Below, piece after piece: positions 23,174 through 36,300 of a stretch of DNA of 64,000 nucleotides. The stretch's first letter is position 1. Every line of letters begins with the position of its first letter. The stretch comes from Owenia fusiformis (lineage: Eukaryota > Annelida > Polychaeta > Sabellida > Oweniidae). The stretch lies in assembly GCA_903813345.2 (NCBI GenBank), contig CAIIXF020000006.1, positions 20,779,936 through 20,843,935 of the forward strand, written 5' to 3'. A program made the position numbers and the translations under genes. Below the pieces are notes generated by a model. It was not told where the DNA came from. It made no database searches and saw nothing but the letters and a program-made list of their open reading frames with translations.

Positions 23174-23815
23174 TTTTGAAAACTAGAATGTATTGAGGTC
23201 AAGAAATAGGTCGACTGTTATGTAAATACTTTTTCTAGGTATATCCAACAAAAAAGGATTTCTTGTTTTTTGGCAGTTTTTGATTTTAAATATGATGAAA
23301 ATATCAAATTCTAAATTTACCCAAATAGCCCAGTGAAAATCAATAAAAATAACCATCAAATAGTTGATTTTTGTTCTAACTTCCCTGAATTTGAAGTTCT
23401 GTGGTGGAACTCCATTCTGGACTCACAATACTCAAGAACAAGAATAATGTTCTCCCCTGTAGGTCTATAAAATAGTTGCGAATGGGAATTCTTGTTCCAC
23501 AGCAAAATGAAAGTTCTGAATAACTGACAGAGTTGATTCAGTCATATTGGAGTGATTTTGTAATGATCTTTTGTTCTATTTTTAGAATGCTGCAAGGTAA
23601 AGCATGGTTATATTCACTTTAAAACTTACTATAAAGTAATCATGATGTTTATTATGTATCACTTTCAATCATCCCTATGTCACCTCTTTAAGGAATGGTG
23701 ACATGTTATTATGATCTCCACTTTTGGTGTCAAGCATTCAGAATTATTATCTCTCTAACATGTGAGATCTTTATAACAATTTGCAATTCAGAAACTCAAG
23801 AAGTACAGGGCGACA

Positions 23816-24339
23816 CCAACCCTACATTGCATAACTTGTCTGTTTATCAATATATAGACTTGCCCTTTGGCAGATTCAAAGTAGACATAAAGTGAAAGCA
23901 CCTGGAGAAATTTCAGATGTATAGCTCAAGTAGGTCTTAAATGAGCGTTACAATATGTTCCATATGACGTCCACTCCTTTGCAGGCAAACTTGAATTCTA
24001 CAGGCAAAGTTGTTGATTACCCTTACACATTGAGATATGGCCCTGACCTTCCTTGTAATTTCTGTAATAAGTTACACATGGTCCTTTACGTACCCCCAGA
24101 TGTAAAAATCTGGTGGGGTCATATCAGGGGAATGCTGCCCACTCAATCTCAGATCTGCGGCTAATGAGAGTCTCAAACGTGAGAATATATTGTAACGCTC
24201 ATAAAAGACCCACTTGAGCTTCATCTTGAGGTGCTCTCACATAATGTCTACTTTACATGCGCCTATGGACAAGTCTATATGGTGATGGACGAACAAGTTA
24301 TGCAACGTAAAGTGAGTGTCATTTTTTTGTGTCACCCTG
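23816..24339. mobile_element. 524-bp TA-flanked foldback element, CAGGG-type ends
   Basis: Begins CAGGGCGACACCAA, ends TTGTGTCACCCTG, with TA on both outer sides (23814-23815 and 24340-24341). Inverted similarity runs inward for about 150 bases per side: GCATAACTTGT near 23829 pairs with ACAAGTTATGC near 24293, and ATGAGCGTTACAATAT near 23940 pairs with ATATTGTAACGCTCAT near 24187. The short open frames inside are on both strands of a foldback and are not called. Confidence 0.8.
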
Positions 24340-24391
24340 TATATAATGGTAAGGTCAAATTGAAAATCATCCAGTGAACATAAATTCTAAT

Positions 24392-26580
24392 TAGACTCCA
24401 GATGAAAATCTGGAGTCTATTGCTTTTGCCAGTTTTCTTTATTATTAGACTCCAGATGAAAATCTGGAGTCTATTGCTTTTGCCAGTTTTCTTTATTATT
24501 ATTATTATTCTTCTTCTTCCTCCTTCCCAGATTTCTCACCAACTAGAAGAGCTTACTTTAAGCTGCTTACATGATTAACTAGGGAATGTATCTGGCTTTC
24601 TGGGAAATTAGGTCAAATTTTTATCTAGGTCAAAGGTCAAGAACTAGGTCAAATCCAGTACTTTGTCACTTTTTCCCATTATCTCGGTCGTCCTTCAATA
24701 TTTTTGATCCTGGTTTTTTTCATTGTGTTCCTCATAAAAAAGTAGAAAACCTAGGGTCGATTTAGTTTTTTGGTATCTCAAACCGATTTCGAGATATCAG
24801 TGTCCGAAAACGAGGTCCAAAAAAAATTTCACCGAATCCAATGTCCAGGATATTAGTCTTATGGGAAATTTTCTCAGGATTCCGAATCTGAAAACCAAAT
24901 TTCGATCTGACTTCCGGTTCAGAAGTTATGGTGTTTTGAAAATTCAAAAATCGCTAAATTTGGTGCCCCATGTTAATTCAATGGGAAAAAATATTTTTTT
25001 GAAGTGTAAAATACGAGATATAGACTAAGCACAGCTAAACATAATGGAAGCCCATAAAAGAAAGGGACCACAAGACCTTCTTTTCATAAAAATTTGGACA
25101 CCAAAATGCCTAGGTCAAAATCTAGGTCAAATTCAAAGTTTTTCCTTATTTTTGCGATTCTGACACTACAGATTAATTATATTCTTCGAAAATTTGTGTA
25201 CATGTAGCCAAGAGTGTGCTAATAGTGTTAGCCTTTTGCCGTCAGGAAGTATTTTGACCCACTTTTGAGATATGGTGTCCGAAAAGTAGGTCAAACTAAA
25301 AAGTTCTCCAAATTTAACGTATGAGTTATGAATTAAGGGTAGAATTTTCTCAGGAATCCAAATCTGCAAACCAAATTTCAATCCGGCTTTTGGTTTGGAA
25401 TTTATGTCGTTTTGATAGCTCAAAAATCGCTAAATTTGGTGCCCTATGTTATGGCAATGGGAAAAAAGATTTTTTTGAAGTGTAAAATACAAGATATAGA
25501 CTGAGTACAGCTTAATTTAATGAAAGCCTATTAAAGAAGGGGACCTCGAAGGCTACTTAGCTCTAAAATTTGGACACCAAAATGCCTAGGTCAAAATCTA
25601 GGTCAAATTTATAGTTTTCCCTTATTTTTGCGATTCTGACACTATATTTAAATGATTTGCTTTAAAATTTTGTAATTTTGTATACAGGTAGCAAAGAGTA
25701 TGCTATAGTGTTAGCGTTTTGCCGTCAGAAAGTATTTTGACCCACTTTTGAGATATGGTGTCCAAAAAGTAGGCCAAAGTAAAAAGTTTTCCAAAATTAA
25801 CGTATGAGTTATGAATTAAGGGTAGAATTTTCTCAGAAATCTAGATCTGCAAACCAAATTTCGATCCGACTACTTGTTCTGAAGTTATGGCGTTTTGAGA
25901 TCTCAAAAATCGCTAAATTTGGTGCCCCATGTTAAATCAATGGGACCGAATAATTTTTTGAAGTGTAAAAATACGAGATATAGAATGAGTACAGCTAAAC
26001 ATAATGAAAGCCCATAGAAGAAGGGGACCTCAAAAGCTACTTTCCTTCAAAGTTTGGACACCAAAATACCTAGTTTAAAAAATCTAGGTCAAATTCATAG
26101 TTTTTTCTTATTTTGCGATTCTGACACTACACTTCAATGATATTCTCCGAAATTTTGTATACTTGTAGCAAAAATTGCAATCCGACCCCAGGTTTAGATT
26201 CTACGCCATTTTGAAGTTTGAAATTCGCACTTGCCAGTATTCACGATGCAGATTGATCAAATATACTTTCAAAAATTCCTGCATACCCTACTTTACCTCT
26301 CTACCTACTCAGCTACTTATTTGACTACTTACTCAATTACTTAATTAGTTATTACTTACTTAGCAACTTACTCAGCTACTAACTCAGGTACTTACTCAGC
26401 TACTTACTCAGCTACCTACTCAGCTTTTTACTCAGTTACTTACTCAGCTACTTACTCAACTACTACTAAGGTACTTACTCAGCTAATTACTCAGTTACTT
26501 ACTCAGCTCTTTACTGATCTATCTAGGTAAAATAAATCTGGAGTCTTAAATTGAACTTGTTCAATTTCACAAATCTAGTT
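24392..26580 (+). repeat. Long repeat unit A1 (~2.2 kb)
   Basis: Opens with the hairpin TAGACTCCAGAT-GAAA-ATCTGGAGTCTA at 24392-24419, which is repeated 54 bases on at 24446-24473. Then come a TTC/TTA-rich tract and at least three ~475-bp internal subrepeats, each with the words AGTATTTTGACCCACTTTTG, AAAAATCGCTAAATTTGG, GGACACCAAAAT and GCGATTCTGACACTA. A minisatellite of CTTACTCAGCTA-like 12-mers follows (about 26286-26524), and the unit closes with AATCTGGAGTCTTAAATTGA and a TTGAACTTGTTCAA palindrome. The head AGACTCCAGAT and tail ATCTGGAGTCT are inverted ends. No protein family recognised. Confidence 0.85.
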
Positions 26581-28556
26581 ATTATTATTAGACTCCAGAT
26601 GAAATCTGGAGTCTATTGTTTTCGTCAGTTTTCTTATTCTTCTTATTATTCTTTTTATTATTCTTATTCTAACCCAGTTTTCTCAATAACCATAAGGTTT
26701 TCAGTAAAGTCAGTCATTTGGTCAATTTAGGTCCAGAATCTAGTTCCTCGGAAATTGGGTCAAATTTTTATCTAGGTCAAAGGTCAAGAACTAGGTCAAA
26801 TCCAGTACTTTGTCACTTTTTTCGATTTTCTCGGTCGTCCTTCAATATTTTTGATCCAGGTTTTTTTCATTGTGTTCCTTATAAAAAAGTAGGAAAGCTA
26901 GGGTCGATTTAGTTTTTTGATATCTCAAACCGATTTCGAGATATCAGTGTCCGAAAACGAGGTCCAAAAAAAAGTTCTCAGAATCAAATGTCCAGGATAT
27001 CAGTCTTATAGGAAATTTTCTCAGGATTCTGAATCTGAAAACCAAATTCGGGTCAGATTTCCGGTTCGGAAGTTATGCCGTTTTGAAAGCTCAAAAATCG
27101 CTAAATTTGGAGCCCATGTTAAGTCAATGGGAAAAAAGATTTTTTTGAAGTGGAAAATACGAAATATAGACTGAGTTCAGCTAAATATAATGAAAGCTTT
27201 TAAAAGAATGGGACCTTAAAAGCCATCTAGCTTCAAAATTGGGACACCAAAATGCATAGGTCAAAATCTAGGTCAAATTCAAAGTTTTTTCTTATTTTTG
27301 CTATTCTGACACTACAGATTAATTATATTCTTCGAAATTTTGTATGCATGTAGCCAAGAGTGTACTAATAGTGTAAGCCTTTTGCCGTCAGAAAGTATTT
27401 TGCCCAACTTTTGAGATATGGTGTCCGAAAAGTAGGTCAAAATAAAGAATTCTCCAAATTTAACGTGTGAGTTATGAACTAAGTATAGAATTTTCTCAGG
27501 AATCCGAATCTGCAAACCAAATTTCGATCTGACATCCAGTTCGGAAGTTATGACAGTTTGAAAGCTCAAAAATTGCTAAATTTGGTGCCCCATGTTATGT
27601 CAATGGGAAAAAAGATTTTTTTTGAAGTGTAAAATACGAGATATAGACTAAGTACAGCTTAAAATAATGAAAGCCTATGAAAGAAGGGAACCTCGAAGGC
27701 TACCTAACTTCAAAATTTGGACACCAAAATCCCTAGGTCAAAATCTAGGTCAAATTCATAGTTTATCCTTATTTTTGCGATTCTGACACTACAGATTAAT
27801 TATATTCTTCGAAATTTTGTATACATGTAGCCAAGAGTGTGCTAATAGCGTTAGCCTTTTGCCGTCAGAAAGTATTTTGACCCACTTTTGAGATACAGTG
27901 TCCGAAAATTAGGTCAAAATAAAAAGTTCTCCAAATTTAACGTTTGAGTCATGAATTAATAATAGAATTTTCTCAGAAATCCAAATATGCAAACCAAATT
28001 TCGATTTGACTTCTGGTCCCGAAGTTATGGCGTGTCCGAAAAGTAGGTCAAAATAAAAATTCGCCAAATTTAACGTATGAGTTATGAATTAGGGGTAGAA
28101 TTTTGTCAGGAATCCGAATCTGCAAATCAAATTTCGATCCGACTTCCGGTCCGGAAGTTATGGCGTTTTGAAATTTCAAGAAAAATCGATCTGATGGTAT
28201 CCTGATAGAAAGTCAAGAGTAGAGAAGAAAATATTGAAAAATGCATCCATCCTTCCTTTCTGATCCTATCCTATCCTTCCTATCTACCCTTGCTTCGTAT
28301 CCTCTCCTTCCTATCCTTCCTATTCTATCCCTTCTTTCTATTCTATTCTATCCTTCTTTCCTATTCTATCCTATCGTTCCTTCCTATTCTATCCTATCCT
28401 TCCTTCCTTTTTCATCCATCCATCCATCCATCCATCCATCTTTTGCTGGATGACTTAGCTTATTTTGGATGACTGGGCTTATTCTGGATGACTCGGCTAA
28501 AAAAAGTCTAGATCTGGAGTCTGAAATTGAACTCGTTCAATTTCCAAAATCTAGTT
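26581..28556 (+). repeat. Long repeat unit B (~2 kb, diverged)
   Basis: Same architecture as A1: head hairpin at 26589-26615, the ~475-bp subrepeats and the same tail ending in CTAGTT. It is clearly diverged in sequence. In place of the ACTCAGCTA minisatellite it has a pyrimidine tract of CTATCC/CTTCC words ending in an (ATCC)n run (28241-28440). Confidence 0.85.
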
Positions 28557-30626
28557 ATTATTCTTCTTCTTCCTCCTTCCCAGATTTCTCACCAACTAGA
28601 AGAGCTTACTTTAAGCTGCTTACATGATTAACTAGGGAATGTATCTGGCTTTCTGGGAAATTAGGTCAAATTTTTATCTAGGTCAAAGGTCAAGAACTAG
28701 GTCAAATCCAGTACTTTGTCACTTTTTCCCATTATCTCGGTCGTCCTTCAATATTTTTGATCCTGGTTTTTTTCATTGTGTTCCTCATAAAAAAGTAGAA
28801 AACCTAGGGTCGATTTAGTTTTTTGGTATCTCAAACCGATTTCGAGATATCAGTGTCCGAAAACGGGGTCCAAAAAAAATTTCAACGAATCCAATGTCCA
28901 GGATATTAGTCTTATGGGAAATTTTCTCAGGATTCCGAATCTGAAAACCAAATTTCGATCTGACTTCCGGTTCAGAAGTTATGGCGTTTTGAAAATTCAA
29001 AAATCGCTAAATTTGGTGCCCCATGTTAATTCAATGGGAAAAAATATTTTTTTGAAGTGTAAAATACGAGATATAGACTAAGCACAGCTAAACATAATGG
29101 AAGCCCATAAAAGAAAGGGACCACAAGACCTTCTTTTCATAAAAATTTGGACACCAAAATGCCTAGGTCAAAATCTAGGTCAAATTCAAAGTTTTTCCTT
29201 ATTTTTGCGATTCTGACACTACAGATTAATTATATTCTTCGAAAATTTGTGTACATGTAGCCAAGAGTGTGCTAATAGTGTTAGCCTTTTGCCGTCAGGA
29301 AGTATTTTGACCCACTTTTGAGATATGGTGTCCGAAAAGTAGGTCAAACTAAAAAGTTCTCCAAATTTAACGTATGAGTTATGAATTAAGGGTAGAATTT
29401 TCTCAGGAATTCAAATCTGCAAACCAAATTTCAATCCGGCTTTTGGTTTGGAATTTATGTCGTTTTGATAGCTCAAAAATCGCTAAATTTGGTGCCCCAT
29501 GTTATGGCAATGGGAAAAAAGATTTTTTTGAAGTGTAAAATACAAGATATAGACTGAGTACAGCTTAATTTAATGAAAGCCTATTAAAGAAGGGGACCTC
29601 GAAGGCTACTTAGCTCCAAAATTTGGACACCAAAATGCCTAGGTCAAAATCTAGGTCAAATTTATAGTTTTCCCTTATTTTTGCGATTCTGACACTATAT
29701 TTAAATGATTTGCTTTAAAATTTTGTATACAGGTAGCAAAGAGTATGCTAATAGTGTTAGCGTTTTGCCGTCAGAAAGTATTTTGACCCACTTTTGAGAT
29801 ATGGTGTCCAAAAAGTAGGCCAAAGTAAAAAGTTTTCCAAAATTAATGTATGAGTTATGAATTAAGGGTAGAATTTTCTCAGAAATCTAGATCTGCAAAC
29901 CAAATTTCGATCCGACTACTTGTTCTGAAGTTATGGCGTTTTGAGATCTCAAAAATCGCTAAATTTGGTGCCCCATGTTAAATCATTGGGACCGAATAAT
30001 TTTTTGAAGTGTAAAAATACGAGATATAGAATGAGTACAGCTAAACATAATGAAAGCCCATAGAAGAAGGGGACCTCAAAAGCTACTTTCCTTCAAAGTT
30101 TGGACACCAAAATACCTAGTTTAAAAAATCTAGGTCAAATTCATAGTTTTTTCTTATTTTGCGATTCTGACACTACACTTCAATGATATTCTCCGAAATT
30201 TTGTATACTTGTAGCAAAAATTGCAATCCGACCCCAGGTTTAGATTCTACGCCATTTTGAAGTTTGAAATTCGCACTTGCCAGTATTCATGATGCAGATT
30301 GATCAAATATACTTTCAAAAATTCCTGCATACCATACTTTACCTCTCTACCTACTCAGCTACTTATTTGACTACTTACTCAATTACTTAATTAGTTATTA
30401 CTTACTTAGCAACTTACTCAGCTACTAACTCAGGTACTTACTCAACTACTTACTCAGCTACCTACTCAGCTTTTTACTCAGTTACTTACTCAGCTACTTA
30501 CTCAACTACTACTAAGGTACTTACTCAGCTAATTACTCAGTTACTTACTCAGCTCTTTACTGATCTATCTAGGTAAAATAAATCTGGAGTCTTAAATTGA
30601 ACTTGTTCAATTTCACAAATCTAGTT
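28557..30626 (+). repeat. Long repeat unit A2, near-identical to A1
   Basis: From about 28560 to the end this is almost base-for-base identical to A1 (offset about 4.05 kb). Only scattered substitutions and small indels differ, such as a short deletion near 29722. The head hairpin is missing and the copy joins unit B directly. The same ACTCAGCTA minisatellite lies at about 30335-30562. Best read as a recent tandem duplication of an A+B block. Confidence 0.88.
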
Positions 30627-31793
30627 AATATTGTTACCTTTGTAAAGAATAATGGAACTTGATAAAATAAAGAGTTAACATTTTTTGACATTTAAAAGTG
30701 TTTGTTGCAATGCATGTCTTAATTTCGACCATTATATTGTGTCTGTGACATTGCGTTACTAAGTAACCTAGTTGTTATGTATGTTAGAATACTGTTGTAA
30801 TATTAAAACCAATTATACTAGAGTTTTAGTCTTATGTAATTATATGTTTGTCATATATCCTGCATGGGGAATAATTGTAATACATGCCTCCATTTGAGGC
30901 TGTTTTATTTGATGATTTAATCTCAGGACATAATTTTGTTGATCTCAGGGCCTTTTAGTGCTTTTACCATGTACAGATGTATGATGTATGTGTACAAGAG
31001 ATGAGACTAGAGACTAAGGTATGGTTCAATATATACATCCCAAGCATAATTGTTTGGCTAAGGAAGCAACTTTTTAATTAAAAAGAAGTTCAATCAGTAT
31101 TATGTTAGTATTTCTATAATGTTAACAGGTTAATCGCTAATGCCAGCTTAAAATTAACAGTATACATAGGCTAATTACTTTTGATATTCTATTTATTTTT
31201 GTACCATACATGTTTTAAGAGAAACAGGACGCTGATTTTATGAAAAATGCTCAGAATAGTTTGTTTAAATTTTGTTGAAATAAAAGTATAAAGGTTATGA
31301 TTCTAATTTGAAATACATAGCCTATAGAGAGTAATTTGAATGTTATAAGTACAGTACTTTATCAGAAATATTGTGTTTCTTATCAGTGATTTTCCAAGCA
31401 TTAAAGAAAGCAAGTGATGCACATCTATCTTGAAAATGAGCCTAACTTCAGACCTTCCACTCAGCTGAGGTCCAATGTGCAACTGATTAACAATCAGTGA
31501 TACTGTTTTTAGGGTTGAGAAAATCCCTGTAAGAACACTGTTTGGAAAAAACATAATGTCAAACAACTATATAGGTTACCAGTTATGAAAGTTTGAAATA
31601 CATGTTCTGAATGTCAAACAAATATCTGACAATATTTCAGAAATATAAAGTTACATGAAAAAAATTGGAATATTTGTTGTTTACTAGCATGATTAAGACT
31701 GGGGTTTGAGAGGTGGATAGTAATAAAACTTACAAGAAGGTGCAGTAACTCATTTTCAGTTAAAGTACAAATTACAAATACATTTATCGCATG
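30627..31793. other. Intergenic region, no gene recognised
   Basis: AT-rich spacer between the repeat block and the CDK9 3' flank. I see no exon-like frame or strong repeat. Confidence 0.4.
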
Positions 31794-32276
31794 ATCTGTG
31801 AAATGGAGCCCTCTGATTGGTCAGTTCTGTACCAATCTGTATTGCTACTGAGATTGTTCCCATTGATCATCACCATAGCAATATAAAAAAAATATTGTTA
31901 TGGAGGGGACAATCTCAGTAGCAATACAGAGAATACAGAATATTTCCTAAGGATTATCTTCTAAGGAAAATGTATTGGCATAAGATCACACAAAAAACGT
32001 AATAGAATGATTTGAAGTGCAATACATAATACATGTATTATGCTCTCTCGACTTTGTCTCATGCCAATGCAGAGTTTCTCGAGGACAACATATCCTGTAT
32101 TGCACTTCAAATCATTTAATAACTTTTATTATCGTATGATTTGTAAAATGAAGCCTTCTGATTGGTCAGTTCTTGTGCTGTACCAATCTGTATTACTACT
32201 GACAGAGATTGTCCCCATTGATCATCTCCGTCGCAATACAGAAAATATTGATACGGAGGGGACATTTTCGGTAGCA
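31794..32276. repeat. Direct repeat pair (31794-31924, 32129-32276) with nested hairpins
   Basis: Both copies share TTATCG(C/T)ATGAT, CTGATTGGTCAGTTCT, ACCAATCTGTATT and GGAGGGGACA. The first copy contains an exact 19-bp inverted repeat GTATTGCTACTGAGATTGT (31839-31857 against 31909-31927), with a second stem CCATAGCAATAT/ATATTGTTATGG inside. Between the copies, AATGATTTGAAGTGCAATA near 32007 has an inverted partner near 32098. The region lies in or just past the CDK9 3' UTR. TTTATT at 32125-32130 gives a minus-strand AATAAA that could be its polyA signal. Confidence 0.75.
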
Positions 32277-32544
32277 AAAAAAAAAAATTCTCGAAAAATT
32301 CCGTATTGGAACAAGATGAAGTCGAGTGCCTATAAAGAATATCGAGAAATCATTCAACAACGTAGTATTGGTCTCTCACTTTCACAAGTTAGTTTTCCAT
32401 TTACAAGGGTATTCCACTTTACGAGTAAGTCTTGTATGTATGCTGTACCTGTATGTTCATGGTACCATTACAGTTCTAGGATTAGCATATCATATAGTGC
32501 AATCTATGATCACCATCGATACTCCTATTCCTATATTTCCAATA

Positions 32545-33380
32545 TTAATAAGTTCTCTCAAAGTACTGATCTTGTTTGGGTTGAGGTTTAGGTGGGGGCT
32601 GTGCATGAACAGGGCCCCTCCGCCTAGGTGGCGCCAGGTATTCAAACATTGATGTTGTGTGCTGTGCTAACATCTTGGCTAAATCACAAGGCATAGGGTC
32701 ACTCCAGAAGAAATCATGATTTAACGCAGTGTCACTGTCCATTCTCTTAGTGGGATCAAGGGTGAGTAGCTTATCTAATAAATCCAAAGCCCATTGGTCC
32801 CGAACATATGCCTTCAGCCTCTCTTTCACTTTACGTTTTTGGCCCTGTGGAAGCTCAAGTTTTGTAAATAGTTCAAGACTGTCTACACCTGGCCAGACTT
32901 CAGGTGTGATTGACCCACAAAGCTGGCTTATTAATGTCAGTTGATGTTGCTCTGTGTTGCCTTGCATGATTGGACTACGGGTCCACATTTCCGCCATTAT
33001 ACAACCAGCACCCCAGAGATCAATCGGGGGACCATAATCCCTTTCACCTAGCAACAACTCTGGGGGTCTATACCACAAGGTCACAACACGATTGGTATAT
33101 CTCGCGACCTGGCCTTTAGATGTGGTCGCACGGGCAAGTCCAAAATCTGCCAATTTTAAAACCCCTGATTTAGTTAGTAAGATATTTGCAGCTTTCATGT
33201 CTCTGTGAAGAATCTTATTACTGTGAATGAAGTAGAGTCCATTGAGAAGTTGCTGCATACATTTCTTGATCTCCCCGAGACTGAACTTGACATTGACGTT
33301 ACTAAGGAGACCAGCCAGATCATGCTCGCAGAACTCAAACACCAAGTAGAATGTGCTCTTGTAGCGATTGTATGGGGTTG
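32545..33380 (-). CDS. CDK9: CDK9 terminal exon
   Basis: Acceptor CATTCCAG| before CAACCCC; the split alanine codon joins exon 3. It encodes TPYNRYKSTFYLVFEFCEHD through most of the kinase lobe to ...QYFERTY and TAA. The tail after EYLAPPRRRG is proline- and glutamine-rich (PVHAQPPPKPQPKQDQ), shorter than and different from vertebrate CDK9. Confidence 0.96.
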
Positions 33381-36300
33381 CTGGAATGATACAAAGTGGG
33401 AATTAATAAATGTGCACATACTTGCTGGAATTACACCACAAAATCCGCTAAAACGTTTAAGTGGAAGGCGCTTTACAAAATCGCCATTCTGATTACACCA
33501 ACATTTCTAAAGCGTCTTAGGAATTATATTTTGGAATTACACCTGTTTTTTCTAAAACGCCTTTCGTGCACTTTTAACGATGTAGTTATGGATAATATCC
33601 AGCATACATGTATGTGTACATCTCCTGTAAATGTATTCTTTTTATCTAAGACAAAACTGATCTTCCATTATTTGATTAAAAATGCATGACATTGCATAAT
33701 TTTTATTTATCTTTTATTAATTATGAGAAAACATAATATAAAGGTAAAAGAAAAATATGTACATATTCTCTGATGATAACACTTGATTTCGATGTGACCT
33801 GGCGACCATCATCCATTTTTCAATTTAGATATAGCCAGATAGCAGTGTGAAATGAGGTCTTATTTCGTTTAGGGCAAATGTTAAAAACTAGTAAAAACCC
33901 GGGTAAGGCGTCTTACAAAAACCGATCGGTATTACACTGCACGACTTATGCCGTTTACTAGTGACAAGGGTTCTTGGAGTTTTAGAAAAGCGCTTTTGTA
34001 AAACCGCAATCGTGATTACACCTAATTCTTAAACCTGGTTAAAACCGAAGACGCTTTTATAAAACGCCATGTGTAATTCCAGCAACTGTGGGTAAACAGT
34101 AAATATATTGAATTGTTTTTCATCTGAAGACCTGAGCCAATCAATTTCAACAAGGCATTAACACGACAAAATGTCACCACCTAGTTGCTTACAATATTAT
34201 TAGTTTAATCTTAAGTCAGATCTGAATTTCTGAGAACTTGTAGATGGTTTTGAATTAAAAAATTGGTCAATTTGAAGCATGTTGAAAAATACCTTTTTTG
34301 ACCCTGAGAAGGTCATTGAAGGTGAAATTTCAGATTTGAACTTCTGATAGCTTGTAGATGATTTTGAAAAAACTGAAGTCGGTCTAAACAAATTTCTGAG
34401 AACTTATAGATGATTGTGAAAAAAATTGGTCAATTTGAAGCAAGCTGAAAAAAGACCCTTTTGATCTTTTTTTACCTTGAGAAGGTGAAATCTCAAATCT
34501 AAAGTCAGATTTGAACTTCTGATAACTTGTAGATGATTTTGAAAAAAAGTCTAAATAATAGAAGTCTTACCTTTACTTCTAGAGATCTCAATGAGTTGTA
34601 CCACGTTGTCATGATTTAGGAGCTGTAAGATCTTGATCTCTCTCAATGCTGTAATGGGGAACTGAAAAGTAAATCCTAATCTTAAATTTCTGTGTATAGA
34701 ATTTTCTTTTGTAATAATTGACTAATGAGCAGATGGGTCTAAATCAGAGAGGGTTTATAGGAATATTACATATGGGAGGGAGGGGGGATGGAAGCAGGCA
34801 ATTTCTGCTAGGAAATTAAACAAATCTAGAAGGTCTATTTATTCAAGAGAAAGTTTAATACAATTGATTTGCTGAATTGATAGGCCCACGGCAGAGTAAA
34901 ATAAGTTACATCTTCTATGAATTTTTTTGAACCAATACTCTTCTAAGATTTAAGATCTATTAAAAAAGGTGCTTGGCCACCAACGTGCACAAATCAGTGT
35001 TTTGCTATAAATCAAGCAACAATGGTCTGCTTGACGTGTAATAAATACTGTGACGTTATCATAACAAAATGAATGCCATTGCTGAGTTTCCATAAGTTAT
35101 ATAAAAATCATTAAAATAGGACGATTGGGGGAGCAAACAAAGGGAGGGGGAGTAATATGTCTATACCGTCATGATAAAAGATACTACTTGACTTTATGTC
35201 CTATTACTACAAATGTTTTCATTTTTCAGAGATGTAACATCCAGTTTCTTACTGATTAACTGAGTTCATTTTTTAAATACAATGTACAAGAATTCATGTA
35301 AAAGTCCACCTTATGGACATATTACTTCCCCCCTCCCCCCTCCATCCCTTTTCATTATTTTTCATATAACGTTTGGAGACCCATTTTGTAAAGTCAACAA
35401 TAGCATTCATTTTCTTGATAATATATCTTACAAATATTTATTACAGGTTGTGTAGACTCATATTGCTTGATTTTTAGCAAAAAGATTGTGCATGTTGGTG
35501 GCCTTAGATCTCGCATCTTAGAAACATATAGGTTCAAATAAAATTCTAGAAGACCAAACATTTTTTACCGTCTCCTGCACCTATCCACTAGTTAATTCAA
35601 TTGTTAACTTCCTGTTGAAAAAATAAATCTTCCAGATTTGTTGTTTTGAATCTTCTAGCAGAAATTGCCTGCCCCCTCTGTCCCATTTTTTGATCACCGA
35701 GCGTGATGATGTCATCTTGTTTTTGCATGGTCAGATTTCTACCTACAACCAATGACATCATCAAAATAGCCAATCAGGCATATAGGTTTTCTAATGTATC
35801 AAGAGGTGGCAGGATTTATCGGAATGAGCTATTTATATTGCACAATAACACTTAAATAGGTTTAGATATTTTTCAGTATAAAACAGTTAAATGGTAGTAC
35901 CACGTGATGTTTATTTGTTAACTCAATACTGGGGCAAAAAGCACTACAATACTGATGAATTTTTGAAAATTGCCATATATGGCGATTACTAGAGTGCTGC
36001 TGACTAGATAAAAGGCTGGCGCTGGCTAGAATTGTCTATAGTTCTAGCCAGGATAAAGATACCAGTTCTTCAACTCGACAATGGGTAGAACTGCTCTACC
36101 TTAGTGACTAATATGTCATGATATGACATCCAGTAAAGAGTCAATAAAAGATATGGTACCTTTGAGATAATATATATAGTATATACATGGGCGTACATAT
36201 ATAGTGTTACATTTAAAAGCATATGCTATGCTCTTTGAGAATCAATAGGTTTTAAGTTCCATTTTATAAGTTGTCATGGTTACAAGATTCAAAAAAATAC

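Noticed and set aside
32040-32591. 183-codon plus-strand frame near the CDK9 3' end
   Set aside because: Overlaps hairpin repeats and the antisense of CDK9; no family similarity.
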